Source: an uncultured Phycisphaerales bacterium | GTDB taxonomy: Bacteria > Planctomycetota > Phycisphaerae > UBA1845 > Fen-1342 | NCBI GenBank assembly: GCA_903914415.1 | Contig: CAIWOY010000071.1 | Coordinates: 1 to 58,394 of the forward strand | DNA: 58,394 nucleotides | Direction: 5' to 3' | Part shown: positions 40,569-49,392 of the stretch, in pieces | Position numbering within the stretch: the first letter of the stretch is position 1 | Layout: each line of letters begins with the position of its first letter | The notes under the pieces: generated by a model | The model's input: only the letters and a program-made list of their open reading frames with translations | Databases searched by the model: none | Told to the model about the DNA's origin: nothing | Made by a program: the position numbers and the translations under genes

Positions 40569-42475
40569 TGGCAACCCCAGCACGACCACAACGGCAGCTC
40601 CCCAACTGGCTCGTCCAGAACCGGAACTTCGTGCTGCTCTGGTTGGCGTACGGGATCGCGGCTTTCGGCGACCACCTCAGCGAGCAGGCCCTGCTCAAGG
40701 AACGCGACGCGTTCAACCGCGAGGACCTCACCCGCGTACAGGCCCTCATCACGTTCGGCTTCTTCCTGCCGTTCGTCGTGTTCGGACCGGTGGCCGGCTG
40801 GTGGTCCGACCGCGCCAGCCGCAAGCGCACGATGGTCGCCGCCGACCTGTTCCGGGCGGCGCTCGCATTCAACATGGCGTTCATCGTCGGCCGACTGGCA
40901 AGTTGGTTGCCGCCGGTCTACGGGGATTTCTCGATCGTGATCCCGTTGGCGGTCGTGGGGACGCTGGCGGCGTTTTTCTCGCCGGCGCGCCAGGCGATGC
41001 TGCCGACGCTCATTCGCGATGACCAGCTCGTACGGGCCAATGCGATGATCAGCGCCCTGGGTACGATCGGCGCGATCCTCAGCGCGGTCGTCGGCGGGAT
41101 GCTGGTGCAGAGCCTCGGCAAGCAGTGGAATTACCACCTCAACGCGCTGACGTTCACGCTCAGCGCCCTCTGCGTCGGCAGCATCGCCATGTCCCGCACG
41201 CGGGCGGTGCCGCATCCGCCGCTGGAAGGCATCTGGGCCCCGCTGCGGAGCGGCTTCCGCTACGTCGGCACGCACGCCCGCGTGCTGCAACTGATCCTGC
41301 TCGCGACCGTGTACTGGGCCGCCGCCGGCGTCGTCATCTCCGTGATCCCGGCCATCGCGAAGATCTACTTCGGCGAGAACTACACGGCATCGGGAACGTA
41401 CCGCGGCGTGTTGGGAATCGGCTTGGCCAGCGGGGCCACGGTGATGACGATCCTGGGGTCGACGATCCCGATCCCGCTGGCGCTGCTCATCGGCCTGCTC
41501 GCCGCCGCGTTCTGGATTCTCGCGCTCGCGGGCGCGGTCGCGCTCCATGTCGGGCCGATCCTCACGGGCGTGTGCCTCTTCGGCATGGGCGGCGGCGGGG
41601 CGGCCATTCTCGTCACGATCATGGCCTCGCTGCAGCGCTTCGTCCCCGACGCCCGGCGCGGGCGCATCTTCGGTGTGGCCGACATGTGGACCATGGCCGC
41701 GATCGTCGCGACCACCGGACTGCTGGGCCTGCCGCACATTCAGCACATCGACAGCTATATCCCGTGGCTGCTCCTGGCGACCGGGCTCGCGTTGGTCGCG
41801 ACGACAGTGCCGGCGTGGCGCGTATATCGCCGCGGGAGTCGGACCCCGGCGCTCGTCTGGCTATTCTGGCAGTTCGTGCGGTTTTACGCCGCGTTCTGGT
41901 GTCGCGCGCGGCGTGTCGGGCCGTGTACGGTACCCGGCACTGGCCCGGTCATGCTGGCGGCCAATCACGCGTCCGGCGTCGATCCCCTGGTGATCCTGGG
42001 CACGTGCACGCACCGCCTGGTGAACTTCATCGTCGAGAAGCAGTTCTACCGCAACCCGGTGGCGGGGTGGTTCATCCGCCTCGGCGGCTGCATTCCGATC
42101 GCGCGCGAGAATCCCGGGAAATCCTCGTTCGCGGACGCCCTCGCGCGGCTCGGGGCGGGCGACTGCCTGGGGATTTTCCCCCAGGGGACCTACGTCGCGC
42201 CGGAAAAGGATCAGCCGGAGGCCAAGTCCGGGGTTGGCTGGCTCGCTCTACGCAGCGGGGCGACCGTGATTCCCTGCCACGTTTCCGGCACGCGGTTCGT
42301 CGACAATCCACTGCTGTCGTTGATCCGCCGACACCGGGTCTGCGTGCGTTACGGTCCGCCGGTGGACTTGTCTGCGCTGCGCGGACCGGAGCGCAGCAAG
42401 GAGGCGCCCCAACTGGCCACCGAGCAGATTATGGGCGCGATCCGTGCTTTAGCCCCAGCGGACGGCCCGCCGTGA
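40569..42475 (+). CDS. MFS transporter-PlsC acyltransferase fusion
   Basis: A 635-residue protein: residues 15-410 form a 12-helix major-facilitator unit (RNFVLLWLAYGIAAFGDHL, the intracellular loop GWWSDRASRKRTMVAAD) and residues 430-630 form a lysophospholipid acyltransferase domain. The acyltransferase HX4D motif is ANHASGVDPL (about residue 466), with FPQGTYVAPE (about residue 534) at block III, where Gln replaces the usual Glu of EGTR. This links phospholipid flipping and reacylation in one chain, analogous to the E. coli LplT plus Aas pair. The ATG at 40569 fits the start of the first helix. The next gene's GTG overlaps the stop. Confidence 0.9.
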
Positions 42476-44052
42476 GACCCAAACCGTCCGAGCCGCGCCT
42501 GCCCGACGCCCCAATACAGGGCGCATGGCTGCATCCCTGGCACGTGCTGGTCCTGGGCGCGGTCGTGCCCCTGACGGTCGCGGTTCTGCTGTATCGGTGG
42601 GACGTGCCGCTGGGCTGCCCCGGGCGGTTTGTCTACCCGTATTCGCCTCTCGTCGATCATCGCATCGGCCCCGCGTGTCTTGCGGTGCTCATCGGCCTGT
42701 TCCTGGGCGGCGGCACGTGGCTCGTCGCGGCCAGCTCGGTCGCCGGGCGGCGCAGCGGATTCGTCGCCGTCGGCTTGGGCACCGCCGCGCTGGCCGCGTG
42801 GTCCTACTTCGCTCCGCCGGACCATTACAACCAGTACGTCTTCAACGCACATTCGCCGTCGCAGGACGGCGCGTTTGTCCAGGAGGCCGGGCGGGTGCAG
42901 AGCATTCGGACGTATCTGGCCGACTTCCCGGCACGGGCTCGCACCCCGCCGCAGCAGATGCGCGGAACGCGGGTGGTCAGCAACCCGCCCGGCGCGACGC
43001 TGCTGGCGGTCGCGCTCGACGGCCTGTTGCAGCGCTGGCCCGGACTCGAGGAGTTCCTCACGCGTCCATTGCGCGCGGCGATGTCCCCCGACGCCGCGCC
43101 CGGCGTCGAGTTCGATGCCGTGCGCTCGACCACGGCGCGCGGGCTGGTCTTTTTCGGCGTGCTCACCGCGCTGTGGGCCCTGGCAGCCGCCCCCCTCTAT
43201 CTGGCCGCCCGCTTGCTCCTGCCGCCCACGGCAGCGGTCGCCTGCGCGCTGTGCAGTGTCTTCACGCCGGCCACGCTGCTGCTGACGCCCGGCAAGGACC
43301 CCGCGCAACTGCTCTCCGTCGGCGTTCCGCTGCTCTTCTGGCTGCTCGCCTGGCGGCGCGGTGCCCTCTGGGCAGCGGCCCTCGCCGGCGTCACCTTCGT
43401 GCTGGCTGGCCTGGTCAGCCTGGTGCACGTCTGGATTGGGGCGATCGTCGTCGGCGCGACGCTGCTCAGCACCTTTGGCTCATGGCCCGAGCTCCGCGCC
43501 GCACTCCTCCGCGTGCTTCTGCCGGCCGCGGCGTTTGTCATCGTCACCTGCGCGACCCTGTACCTGCTGTTGAACCTCAACGTGGTCGCTACCGTCCGCG
43601 CCGTGGCCGCCGCGCAGCGCGAGGTCACCCGCGGGCCGCAGGCGATGCCGCTGGTCTGGCAGCTTCTCGGCCTGCCGCTGTTTCTGCTGTTCGCGGGCCC
43701 CGCCTTGTGGACCGCGGTGGGCTGGGTGGTCGCCCGGCGGCCGGCGACGTCCGACCCACGCGACGCCGCCGCGCGCTTCGGCCGAGGCCTCGTATGGCTC
43801 ACGCTCATCGTGCTGCTCGCGACCGTCAGCTTCACGAACGTCGAAACCCCGCGGCTCTGGATCCCCTTCGCCCCGTTGCTGCTGCTGGGCCTGCTTCTCC
43901 AGCTCCCCGCGCTGCGCAGCGCGACGCGCGGCGGCGTCCGGCTGATGACGGTGCTGGTCGTCGTGCAGATCGTCTGCGCCGCGGCGCAGTGGTCGCTGAT
44001 GGACATGCGCGAGACGGAGACGCGCCTGCTCGAAGGCCGCTTCTACCACTGA
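42472..44052 (+). CDS. Polytopic membrane protein, possible GT39/GT-C type glycosyltransferase
   Basis: The GTG at 42472 overlaps the upstream stop codon (GTGA), giving 526 residues with about eleven membrane helices. The N-terminal loop after the second helix (YSPLVDHRIGPACL) and a large extracytoplasmic section after the third (FNAHSPSQDGAFVQEAGRVQS, about residues 122-200) resemble the layout of GT-C enzymes, but the expected first-loop acidic pair is not clear. The Pro-rich section VVSNPPGATLLAVALDGLLQ lies in the same loop. I do not assign a definite family. It is probably in an operon with the MFS-PlsC gene. Confidence 0.75.
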   Translation: MRPKPSEPRLPDAPIQGAWLHPWHVLVLGAVVPLTVAVLLYRWDVPLGCPGRFVYPYSPLVDHRIGPACLAVLIGLFLGGGTWLVAASSVAGRRSGFVAVGLGTAALAAWSYFAPPDHYNQYVFNAHSPSQDGAFVQEAGRVQSIRTYLADFPARARTPPQQMRGTRVVSNPPGATLLAVALDGLLQRWPGLEEFLTRPLRAAMSPDAAPGVEFDAVRSTTARGLVFFGVLTALWALAAAPLYLAARLLLPPTAAVACALCSVFTPATLLLTPGKDPAQLLSVGVPLLFWLLAWRRGALWAAALAGVTFVLAGLVSLVHVWIGAIVVGATLLSTFGSWPELRAALLRVLLPAAAFVIVTCATLYLLLNLNVVATVRAVAAAQREVTRGPQAMPLVWQLLGLPLFLLFAGPALWTAVGWVVARRPATSDPRDAAARFGRGLVWLTLIVLLATVSFTNVETPRLWIPFAPLLLLGLLLQLPALRSATRGGVRLMTVLVVVQIVCAAAQWSLMDMRETETRLLEGRFYH

Positions 44053-44066
44053 CGCCCCGGGGACTT

Positions 44067-44072
44067 TATAAT
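44067..44072 (+). promoter_or_regulatory. Possible -10 element for the sdh operon
   Basis: A perfect TATAAT lies 60 bp before the sdhC start, in the only gap before the operon. The -35 position carries no good hexamer, so this may be an activator-dependent promoter or chance. Confidence 0.45.
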
Positions 44073-44131
44073 CTCGCCTTCGACCAGCATCCGCGTACAG
44101 AACGCCTCACGCGGGGCTCGAAAGGGTAAAC

Positions 44132-44905
44132 GTGACCGATACCACGCCCGGCTTACTGGACCGCTACCAATTCCAGTTGCGGCGGCTGCACTCGCTGAGC
44201 GGCATCGTCCCGATCGGCTTCTTCCTGCTCTTCCACCTCCTGACGAACTCGACCGCCTTCCTCGGGGCGGAACGCTACGACACCCACGTCCAGCAGATCC
44301 ACGATCTGCCCTGGCTGCCGGTGATCGAGCTCCTGTTTATCTTCCTGCCGATCGCCTTCCACGGCATCCTCGGCGTCACGATCGCCTGGCAGGGCAAGCT
44401 CAACGTCCGTCAGTACCCGTACATGGACAACTGGCGGTACACGCTCCAGCGGATCACGGCGTGGATCACCCTCGCCTTTGTCGCGATCCATCTCCTGCAT
44501 TTCCGCTTCGCCTACTGGTTCGGCGAGCCGGAATACGCGTCCGCCGCCCCGCGCTTCTTCGATTTCACCCGGCAGGGCTTCCTGCACCTGTGGCTGCCGG
44601 CATGGCTGTGGATATGGATATACGTCGTCGGCGTCGCCGCCGCGGCGTTTCACTTCAGCAACGGCATCGTGACGTTCTGCATCACCTGGGGCATCGCCGT
44701 GGGCTTCGAGGCGCGGAAGAAGCTCTCACTTGTCGCGGGCGCCCTGTGCATCGTCCTCATGCTGTGGGGCTTCGTCTCGCTCCACGCGCTAACGACCATG
44801 ACTCGCACAGCGCCCGGAGCCGCCGAAGTTGCCCGCGGAAACGAGCAGCGGATCAGCACGCCGTACATGGCGCGGCACGAAGCCCCGTCCGCGGCCCGTG
44901 AGTGA
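44132..44905 (+). CDS. sdhC: Succinate dehydrogenase cytochrome b subunit (Bacillus-type)
   Basis: Membrane anchor of complex II, carrying haem b and quinone. The 257 residues have five helices, as in the single-anchor (type B) enzymes. The start is GTG with AAGGG upstream. Candidate haem-ligating His residues occur in the helices, for example in FFLLFHLLTN, PIAFHGILG and VAIHLLHFRF, the last with a double His. It is followed after 37 bp by sdhA. There is no SdhD, consistent with the single-subunit anchor layout. Confidence 0.9.
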   Translation: MTDTTPGLLDRYQFQLRRLHSLSGIVPIGFFLLFHLLTNSTAFLGAERYDTHVQQIHDLPWLPVIELLFIFLPIAFHGILGVTIAWQGKLNVRQYPYMDNWRYTLQRITAWITLAFVAIHLLHFRFAYWFGEPEYASAAPRFFDFTRQGFLHLWLPAWLWIWIYVVGVAAAAFHFSNGIVTFCITWGIAVGFEARKKLSLVAGALCIVLMLWGFVSLHALTTMTRTAPGAAEVARGNEQRISTPYMARHEAPSAARE

Positions 44906-44942
44906 ACCGATATCGAGTCAACGGGGCCGAAAGAAACCAGCT

Positions 44943-46826
44943 ATGGCCAAGCAACGTGTTGTCGTAGTCGGCGGCGGGCTCGGCGGCCTGTGGGCGACGC
45001 TTCGCCTGGCCGAGGCCGGCCACTCCGTCGACCTCTTCTCGCTCTTCCCGGTCAAGCGCTCGCACTCCTGCTGTGCCCAGGGCGGCATCAACGCCGTCCT
45101 CGACATCAAGGGTCAGCACGACTCGGTCGAGCAGCACGTTACCGACACGATCAAGGGCGGCGACTACCTCGGCGACCAGCCGCCGATCAAGACGATGTGC
45201 CAGGATGCCCCCGGCCTAGTCCGCACCTACGACCGCATGGGCGTCACCTTCAGCCGCACGCCCGAAGGCATCATGGACCAGCGCCTCTTCGGCGGCGTGA
45301 AGAACAGACGGACGTGCTTTGCCGGCGCGACGACCGGCGCCCAGCTCCTCTACGGCATCGACGAGCAGGTCCGCGCCCACGAAGGCGGTGGCCGCGTGCG
45401 AAAACTGGAGTTCTGGGAGTTCCTCTCGCTCGTACTCGACGAGCAGGGCGTCTGCCGCGGCATCGCGGCGCTCAACGTCCGCACCATGAAGGTCGAGACC
45501 TTCCGCGCCGACATCGTGCTCCTGGCCACCGGCGGCGCCGGCCTCATCTGGGGCCGCTCGACGATGTCCACCAACTGCACCGGGGCCGCCGCCGCCCGGG
45601 CCTACCAACAGGGCGCCAAGTTCGCCAACGGCGAGTTCGCCCAGTTCCACCCCACCGCCATGAAGGGCCACGACAAGCTGCGGCTGATGTCCGAAGCCTG
45701 CCGCGGCGAGGGCGGACGCGTCTGGGTGCCGCGCAAGCCCGGCGACACGCGCCTCGGCCGCGACATCCCCGAGAACGAGCGGTTCCACTTCCTCGAAGAG
45801 TGGTATCCCGCCTACGGCAACACGTGCCCGCGCGACGTTGCCTCGCGCGCCCTCGTCCGCGTGACCCGCCACATGGGAATGGGCGTGCGCGGCCAGGACA
45901 TCGTGTATCTCGACCTGACGCACAAGCCACGCGAGTTCCTGGAGGCCCGCCTCGGCGGCATCCTCGACATGTACCAGACCTTCGCCGGCGTCGACCCCTA
46001 CACCAACCCCATGGAGGTCTTCCCCTCCATGCACTACACCATGGGCGGCCTGTGGGTCGGCTACGAGAAGGACGGCCAGACCGGCGGAATGGCCCACATC
46101 AGCCCCAAGAACCACGCCACGTCCGTCCCCGGCCTCTACGCCTGCGGCGAATGCGACTTCGCGTACCACGGGGCGAACCGGCTCGGTGCCAACTCGCTGC
46201 TCAGCGCCTCGTTCAGCGGGCGCGTCGCGGGCGACGCGGCTGCGGCGTACCTCAAGAACCTCAAGTCGAGTTGCGACAAGGTCCCCGACAGCGTGCACGA
46301 CGCGGAACGCAAGCGGCAGGAAGAGATCAACCAGGCGCTGCTCGCTCGCACCGGCGGCGAGAACGCGAGCACCCTGCATCACCAGCTCGGCGAGCTGATG
46401 CAGCAGTACGTCTTCGTCGAGCGCGACAACGCGGGCCTGGACAAGGCCCTGGCCGGCATCGGCGAGCTGAAGGAGCGGGCCAAGAAGATCTCGCTGGACG
46501 ACAAGGGGAATTGGTCGAACCAGTCGTTGCCGTGGGCCCGCCAGGTGCAGGACATGATCGTGCTCGGCGAGGTGATGACCAAGTGCGCCCGCCTGCGCGA
46601 CGAATGCCGCGGCTCGCACTACAAGGCGGAGTTTGAGCTGAAGCAGCCCGAGGGCAAGTTCGCCGGCGACCCCGAGTACGAGGCGTACACCGAGAAGTGG
46701 AAGGCGAACAACGAGCGCTGGCTCAAGCATTCGATCGCGACCCACACGCCCGCCGGCCCGCAGGTCGAATACTGGCCCGTCGACTCGTCCGTGATGCCGC
46801 CGACGAAGCCGCGGGATTACCGGTAG
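44943..46826 (+). CDS. sdhA: Succinate dehydrogenase flavoprotein subunit
   Basis: Oxidises succinate to fumarate with covalently bound FAD. The ATG at 44943 begins MAKQRVVVVGGGLGGLWA, the dinucleotide-binding strand; longer starts overlap sdhC. The 627 residues match Bacillus/epsilon-type SdhA. The FAD-attachment region is KRSHSCCAQGGINAV, and the active site includes QFHPTAMKGHDK and the Arg-containing SEACRGEGGRVW. MHYTMGGLWVGYEKDGQT and GANRLGANSLLSASFSGRVAG are the C-terminal FAD motifs. The stop codon is inside a dispersed repeat. The iron-sulphur subunit gene sdhB follows only after a 1.3-kb interruption. Confidence 0.96.
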   Translation: MAKQRVVVVGGGLGGLWATLRLAEAGHSVDLFSLFPVKRSHSCCAQGGINAVLDIKGQHDSVEQHVTDTIKGGDYLGDQPPIKTMCQDAPGLVRTYDRMGVTFSRTPEGIMDQRLFGGVKNRRTCFAGATTGAQLLYGIDEQVRAHEGGGRVRKLEFWEFLSLVLDEQGVCRGIAALNVRTMKVETFRADIVLLATGGAGLIWGRSTMSTNCTGAAAARAYQQGAKFANGEFAQFHPTAMKGHDKLRLMSEACRGEGGRVWVPRKPGDTRLGRDIPENERFHFLEEWYPAYGNTCPRDVASRALVRVTRHMGMGVRGQDIVYLDLTHKPREFLEARLGGILDMYQTFAGVDPYTNPMEVFPSMHYTMGGLWVGYEKDGQTGGMAHISPKNHATSVPGLYACGECDFAYHGANRLGANSLLSASFSGRVAGDAAAAYLKNLKSSCDKVPDSVHDAERKRQEEINQALLARTGGENASTLHHQLGELMQQYVFVERDNAGLDKALAGIGELKERAKKISLDDKGNWSNQSLPWARQVQDMIVLGEVMTKCARLRDECRGSHYKAEFELKQPEGKFAGDPEYEAYTEKWKANNERWLKHSIATHTPAGPQVEYWPVDSSVMPPTKPRDYR

Positions 46827-46895
46827 CGTCAGGCCTCTGTGCCGTGGGTGGGGTGGGCGTCTCGCCCGCCCCCGTGGCGTGAGGCCTCTGTGCCG
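46826..46895. repeat. Two copies of GCGTCAGGCCTCTGTGCC-type repeat
   Basis: GCGTCAGGCCTCTGTGCCG starts at 46826, overlapping the last base of the sdhA stop. A second copy with one change (GCGTGAGG) starts at 46877. Between them lies a G-rich/C-rich inverted repeat (46851-46874). The same unit follows the lipoate ligase gene at 51439. Confidence 0.8.
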
Positions 46896-46950
46896 GACGG
46901 CGATAGAAGGACGAAGGCGTGGAGAAGGTGGCCCGAGGTCACGGGACTTA

Positions 46951-46979
46951 TTGTACTTTTCGGGCGAAAAGTATAACAA
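46951..46979. terminator. AT-rich stem-loop after sdhA
   Basis: TTGTACTTTTC, loop GGGC, GAAAAGTATAACAA: the inner 8 bp (TACTTTTC/GAAAAGTA) are perfect and the arms continue imperfectly. It lies between sdhA and the inserted nuclease gene. It could weaken read-through from sdhA, or mark a boundary of the insert. The rest of the 287-bp gap holds nothing recognised. Confidence 0.5.
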
Positions 46980-47113
46980 GGCCCAACGTTGTGGTAGCGG
47001 AGTATCATAACGGAGTTCCGTAACCGGTTGCGTACGTGGACGCTTCGGGAGTAACGGTCGCCGGACCGCCCTGCCGGCTGACGCGGAGTTGGATTGTAGA
47101 GCCGAGCTGATTT

Positions 47114-48106
47114 ATGGGACCCTATCTAGCGCGCATCTGTTGGAACTCCAAGAACTGGGTGGGCCCGACGGGCGAAGCTGCGCGCTGCGAGCACAACAGT
47201 TATGTGGCCGAAGCCGGTTTTGGGCACGAAGAATGGCTGTTCAATTTCGCGTGGCAGCTTGGGGGGAAACATTACGCGTTTCTGCAGCCGGTCGCCAATT
47301 CGCATCAGCGGCTCGCCGGAAAAGCCGTGGACCTGCTGCTCTTCACGATCTCCCCCAATGCCCAGCGTTATTACATCGCCGAACTGAGCGGAGCCGAGGT
47401 AGTGCACGAGTCCGATGCGAGAACGGCGCTCAGGGAGTACCGTCAACGCGGGTGGCTTCGCCAGATGAGCGAACAGCTGGATTTGGTTGGCAACCTAAGC
47501 GAGCACCTCGTTTGTGACGCCCTTAGTCTGTTCAACATTCGATTTACCCCAGAGCAGGTACGCTTCCCCGCATCGGGAATGGCGCCCGTACGGAGCAAGT
47601 TCGTCTCCACCCGCAGCCGGTATGTTTTGTACCCGGTTCCCGACGCTGAAGCCGAGAAGCTAACCCGCGGACGGCGTCCCACGACAGGAACCCTGCCAAC
47701 GGACCCGACCAAGAGGCGCGCCCAGCCCGAAACGACCGTCGACCGAACGCATAACGCCCTGCAGAACCACTTAGCCGAGCTTCTGCGAGCCAAGTACGGT
47801 CCGGACACCGTCAGTGTGGAAGAGGACTGGGTCGATCTGACGCTGCGTACGAACGCGTGCACGGCCATTGTTGAGGTAAAAACTGAACCGGATGCTCGTC
47901 TCGCAATCCGATCAGCACTCGGGCAGATACTCGAATACGCCTACTACCCTACGAGAGAGAGGCAGAAGCAACTCGAGTTGCACATCGTCTCGCCGGCCCC
48001 GATGACGGATGAGGTAAGCCGGTACGTGCAGATCCTCTCCGACACAGTAGGGCTGCGACTATCGTACCATCCGTTTTCGCTTGAGACCCAAACGTGTCCG
48101 ATTTGA
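47114..48106 (+). CDS. Putative PD-(D/E)XK restriction endonuclease-like protein
   Basis: A 330-residue protein with two parts. The N-terminal half (LARICWNSKNW, then AGFGHEEWLFNFAWQLG and YAFLQPVANS) resembles, from memory, a domain fused to HNH or other nucleases in modification-dependent restriction enzymes. The C-terminal part has a nuclease core: Asp241 in EDWVDLTL, then Glu254-Val-Lys256 in AIVEVKTE, followed by Gln271 in LGQILEYAYYP, the PD-(D/E)XK layout. Base composition is visibly lower in GC than sdhA and sdhB. It sits between sdhA and sdhB on the same strand. The N-terminal assignment needs alignment. Confidence 0.75.
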   Translation: MGPYLARICWNSKNWVGPTGEAARCEHNSYVAEAGFGHEEWLFNFAWQLGGKHYAFLQPVANSHQRLAGKAVDLLLFTISPNAQRYYIAELSGAEVVHESDARTALREYRQRGWLRQMSEQLDLVGNLSEHLVCDALSLFNIRFTPEQVRFPASGMAPVRSKFVSTRSRYVLYPVPDAEAEKLTRGRRPTTGTLPTDPTKRRAQPETTVDRTHNALQNHLAELLRAKYGPDTVSVEEDWVDLTLRTNACTAIVEVKTEPDARLAIRSALGQILEYAYYPTRERQKQLELHIVSPAPMTDEVSRYVQILSDTVGLRLSYHPFSLETQTCPI

Positions 48107-48170
48107 CATCCAGTTCGCTGTGCCCTGCCTCCTCCGATCGCTTCGCGGCGAGGCATTCGTGGTGAGAAAC

Positions 48171-48944
48171 ATGACAGCCAGCACAACGGTTGCGAGCCAC
48201 AAGGAAATCCACTTCAAGATCAAGCGTCAGGACGGCCCGAACTCCCAGCCCTACTGGGAAGAGTTCAAGATGCCCTACGCGCCGCAACACAACGTGATCT
48301 CCGCGCTGCTCTACCTGCGCGAGCACCCCGTCAACACCAAGGGCCAGCGTGTCGCCCCCGTCGCCTGGGAAAGCAACTGCATGGAGGAGGTCTGCGGCGC
48401 GTGCTCGATGCTGGTCAACGGCGTCCCGCGCCAGGCCTGCGCCGCCCTCGTCGACGACCTCGCGCAGCCCATCGTCCTCGAGCCGCTGACGAAGTTCCCC
48501 ATCATCCGCGACCTCGCCGTCGATCGCCAGAAGATGTTCGACGCCCTCATCCGCGTCAAAGCCTGGGTCCCCCTCGACGGCTCCCAGGACGTCCACGAGC
48601 CCGCCCCGCGCATCTCCCCGGCCGACCAGGCCCTCCGCTACGCCTTCTCGCGTTGCATGACCTGCGGCTGCTGCATGGAGGCCTGCCCGCAGTACCACGA
48701 CCGCTCCGACTTCATCGGCCCCGCGCCGCTCGGCCAGGTCGCGTTGCACAACTCCCACCCCACCGGCGGCTTCTTCAAATCTGACCGCCTGCATGCTCTC
48801 ATGGACCCCGGCGGCATCGCTGGCTGCGGCAACGCCCAGAATTGCTTTAAGGTCTGCCCCAAGGACATCCCGCTCACGCACGCCATCGGCGCTCTGGGGC
48901 GCCAGACGACGGTCCAGTGGCTGCGCGACCTGCTCATCAAGTGA
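48171..48944 (+). CDS. sdhB: Succinate dehydrogenase iron-sulphur subunit
   Basis: Carries electrons from FAD to quinone through three clusters. The ATG at 48171 yields 257 residues; upstream in-frame codons overlap the nuclease gene's vicinity and do not fit. The [2Fe-2S] site is ESNCMEEVCGACSMLVNG with a later Cys in RQACAALV. The [4Fe-4S] and [3Fe-4S] sites are SRCMTCGCCMEACPQY and CGNAQNCFKVCPKDIPL. All ligands are present. It is 64 bp downstream of the nuclease gene and 1.34 kb from sdhA. Confidence 0.96.
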   Translation: MTASTTVASHKEIHFKIKRQDGPNSQPYWEEFKMPYAPQHNVISALLYLREHPVNTKGQRVAPVAWESNCMEEVCGACSMLVNGVPRQACAALVDDLAQPIVLEPLTKFPIIRDLAVDRQKMFDALIRVKAWVPLDGSQDVHEPAPRISPADQALRYAFSRCMTCGCCMEACPQYHDRSDFIGPAPLGQVALHNSHPTGGFFKSDRLHALMDPGGIAGCGNAQNCFKVCPKDIPLTHAIGALGRQTTVQWLRDLLIK

Positions 48945-49056
48945 CGGCGTACTGACAGGAGACATTTGGCCCCCAAGGGCGTCGCCCGCGCCTTTCCGTG
49001 CCGCCGCGAACCGCGTACACTACCTCCCGTCGCTATACTTGCAGGGGAGCAGAACG

Positions 49057-49392
49057 ATGATCTTCGGCGAGGAGGACGCACAACCCATGGGGCCACAGCC
49101 ACAACCGCCACAGCAGCTCCGGCTGGACACGAGCGGGATGGAGACGGTGTACGCGAACTTCTTCGCCCTGGCCGGCTCGCAGGATGAGCTGGTCCTCTAC
49201 GTGGGCGCCAACTCGCCGCTGCCCAACGTCCCCCAGCCGTCGCTCAAGGTCTCGCACCGCGTGGTGATGCTGCCCGCCAACGCCAAACGCCTGATGCTGG
49301 CGTTGCAGCAGGCCATCCACGCCCACGAGGAACGTTTCGGGCCGATCGAGCTGCCGCCGCAGCGGCGACCCGACGCCCCCAGCTCGCAATGA
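49057..49392 (+). CDS. DUF3467 protein
   Basis: The ATG at 49057 with GGGGAG upstream gives 111 residues. A Gln/Pro-rich N-terminal tail of about 24 residues is followed by the DUF3467 domain: METVYANFFALAGSQDELVL, SLKVSHRVVMLPANAKRL, then the helix LMLALQQAIHAHEERFG. The function of DUF3467 is unknown; the domain is widespread in bacteria and archaea. Its stop overlaps the ABC permease start (ATGA), so they are translated together. Confidence 0.85.
   Translation: MIFGEEDAQPMGPQPQPPQQLRLDTSGMETVYANFFALAGSQDELVLYVGANSPLPNVPQPSLKVSHRVVMLPANAKRLMLALQQAIHAHEERFGPIELPPQRRPDAPSSQ

Noticed and set aside
41125-42471. 5' part of a 975-codon plus-strand frame before the GTG at 42472
   Set aside because: It is a shifted frame of the MFS-PlsC gene; only the part after 42472 has membrane-protein character.
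45216-46979. 587-codon minus-strand frame opposite sdhA
   Set aside because: A shadow of the sdhA codon pattern; no domain or ribosome binding site.
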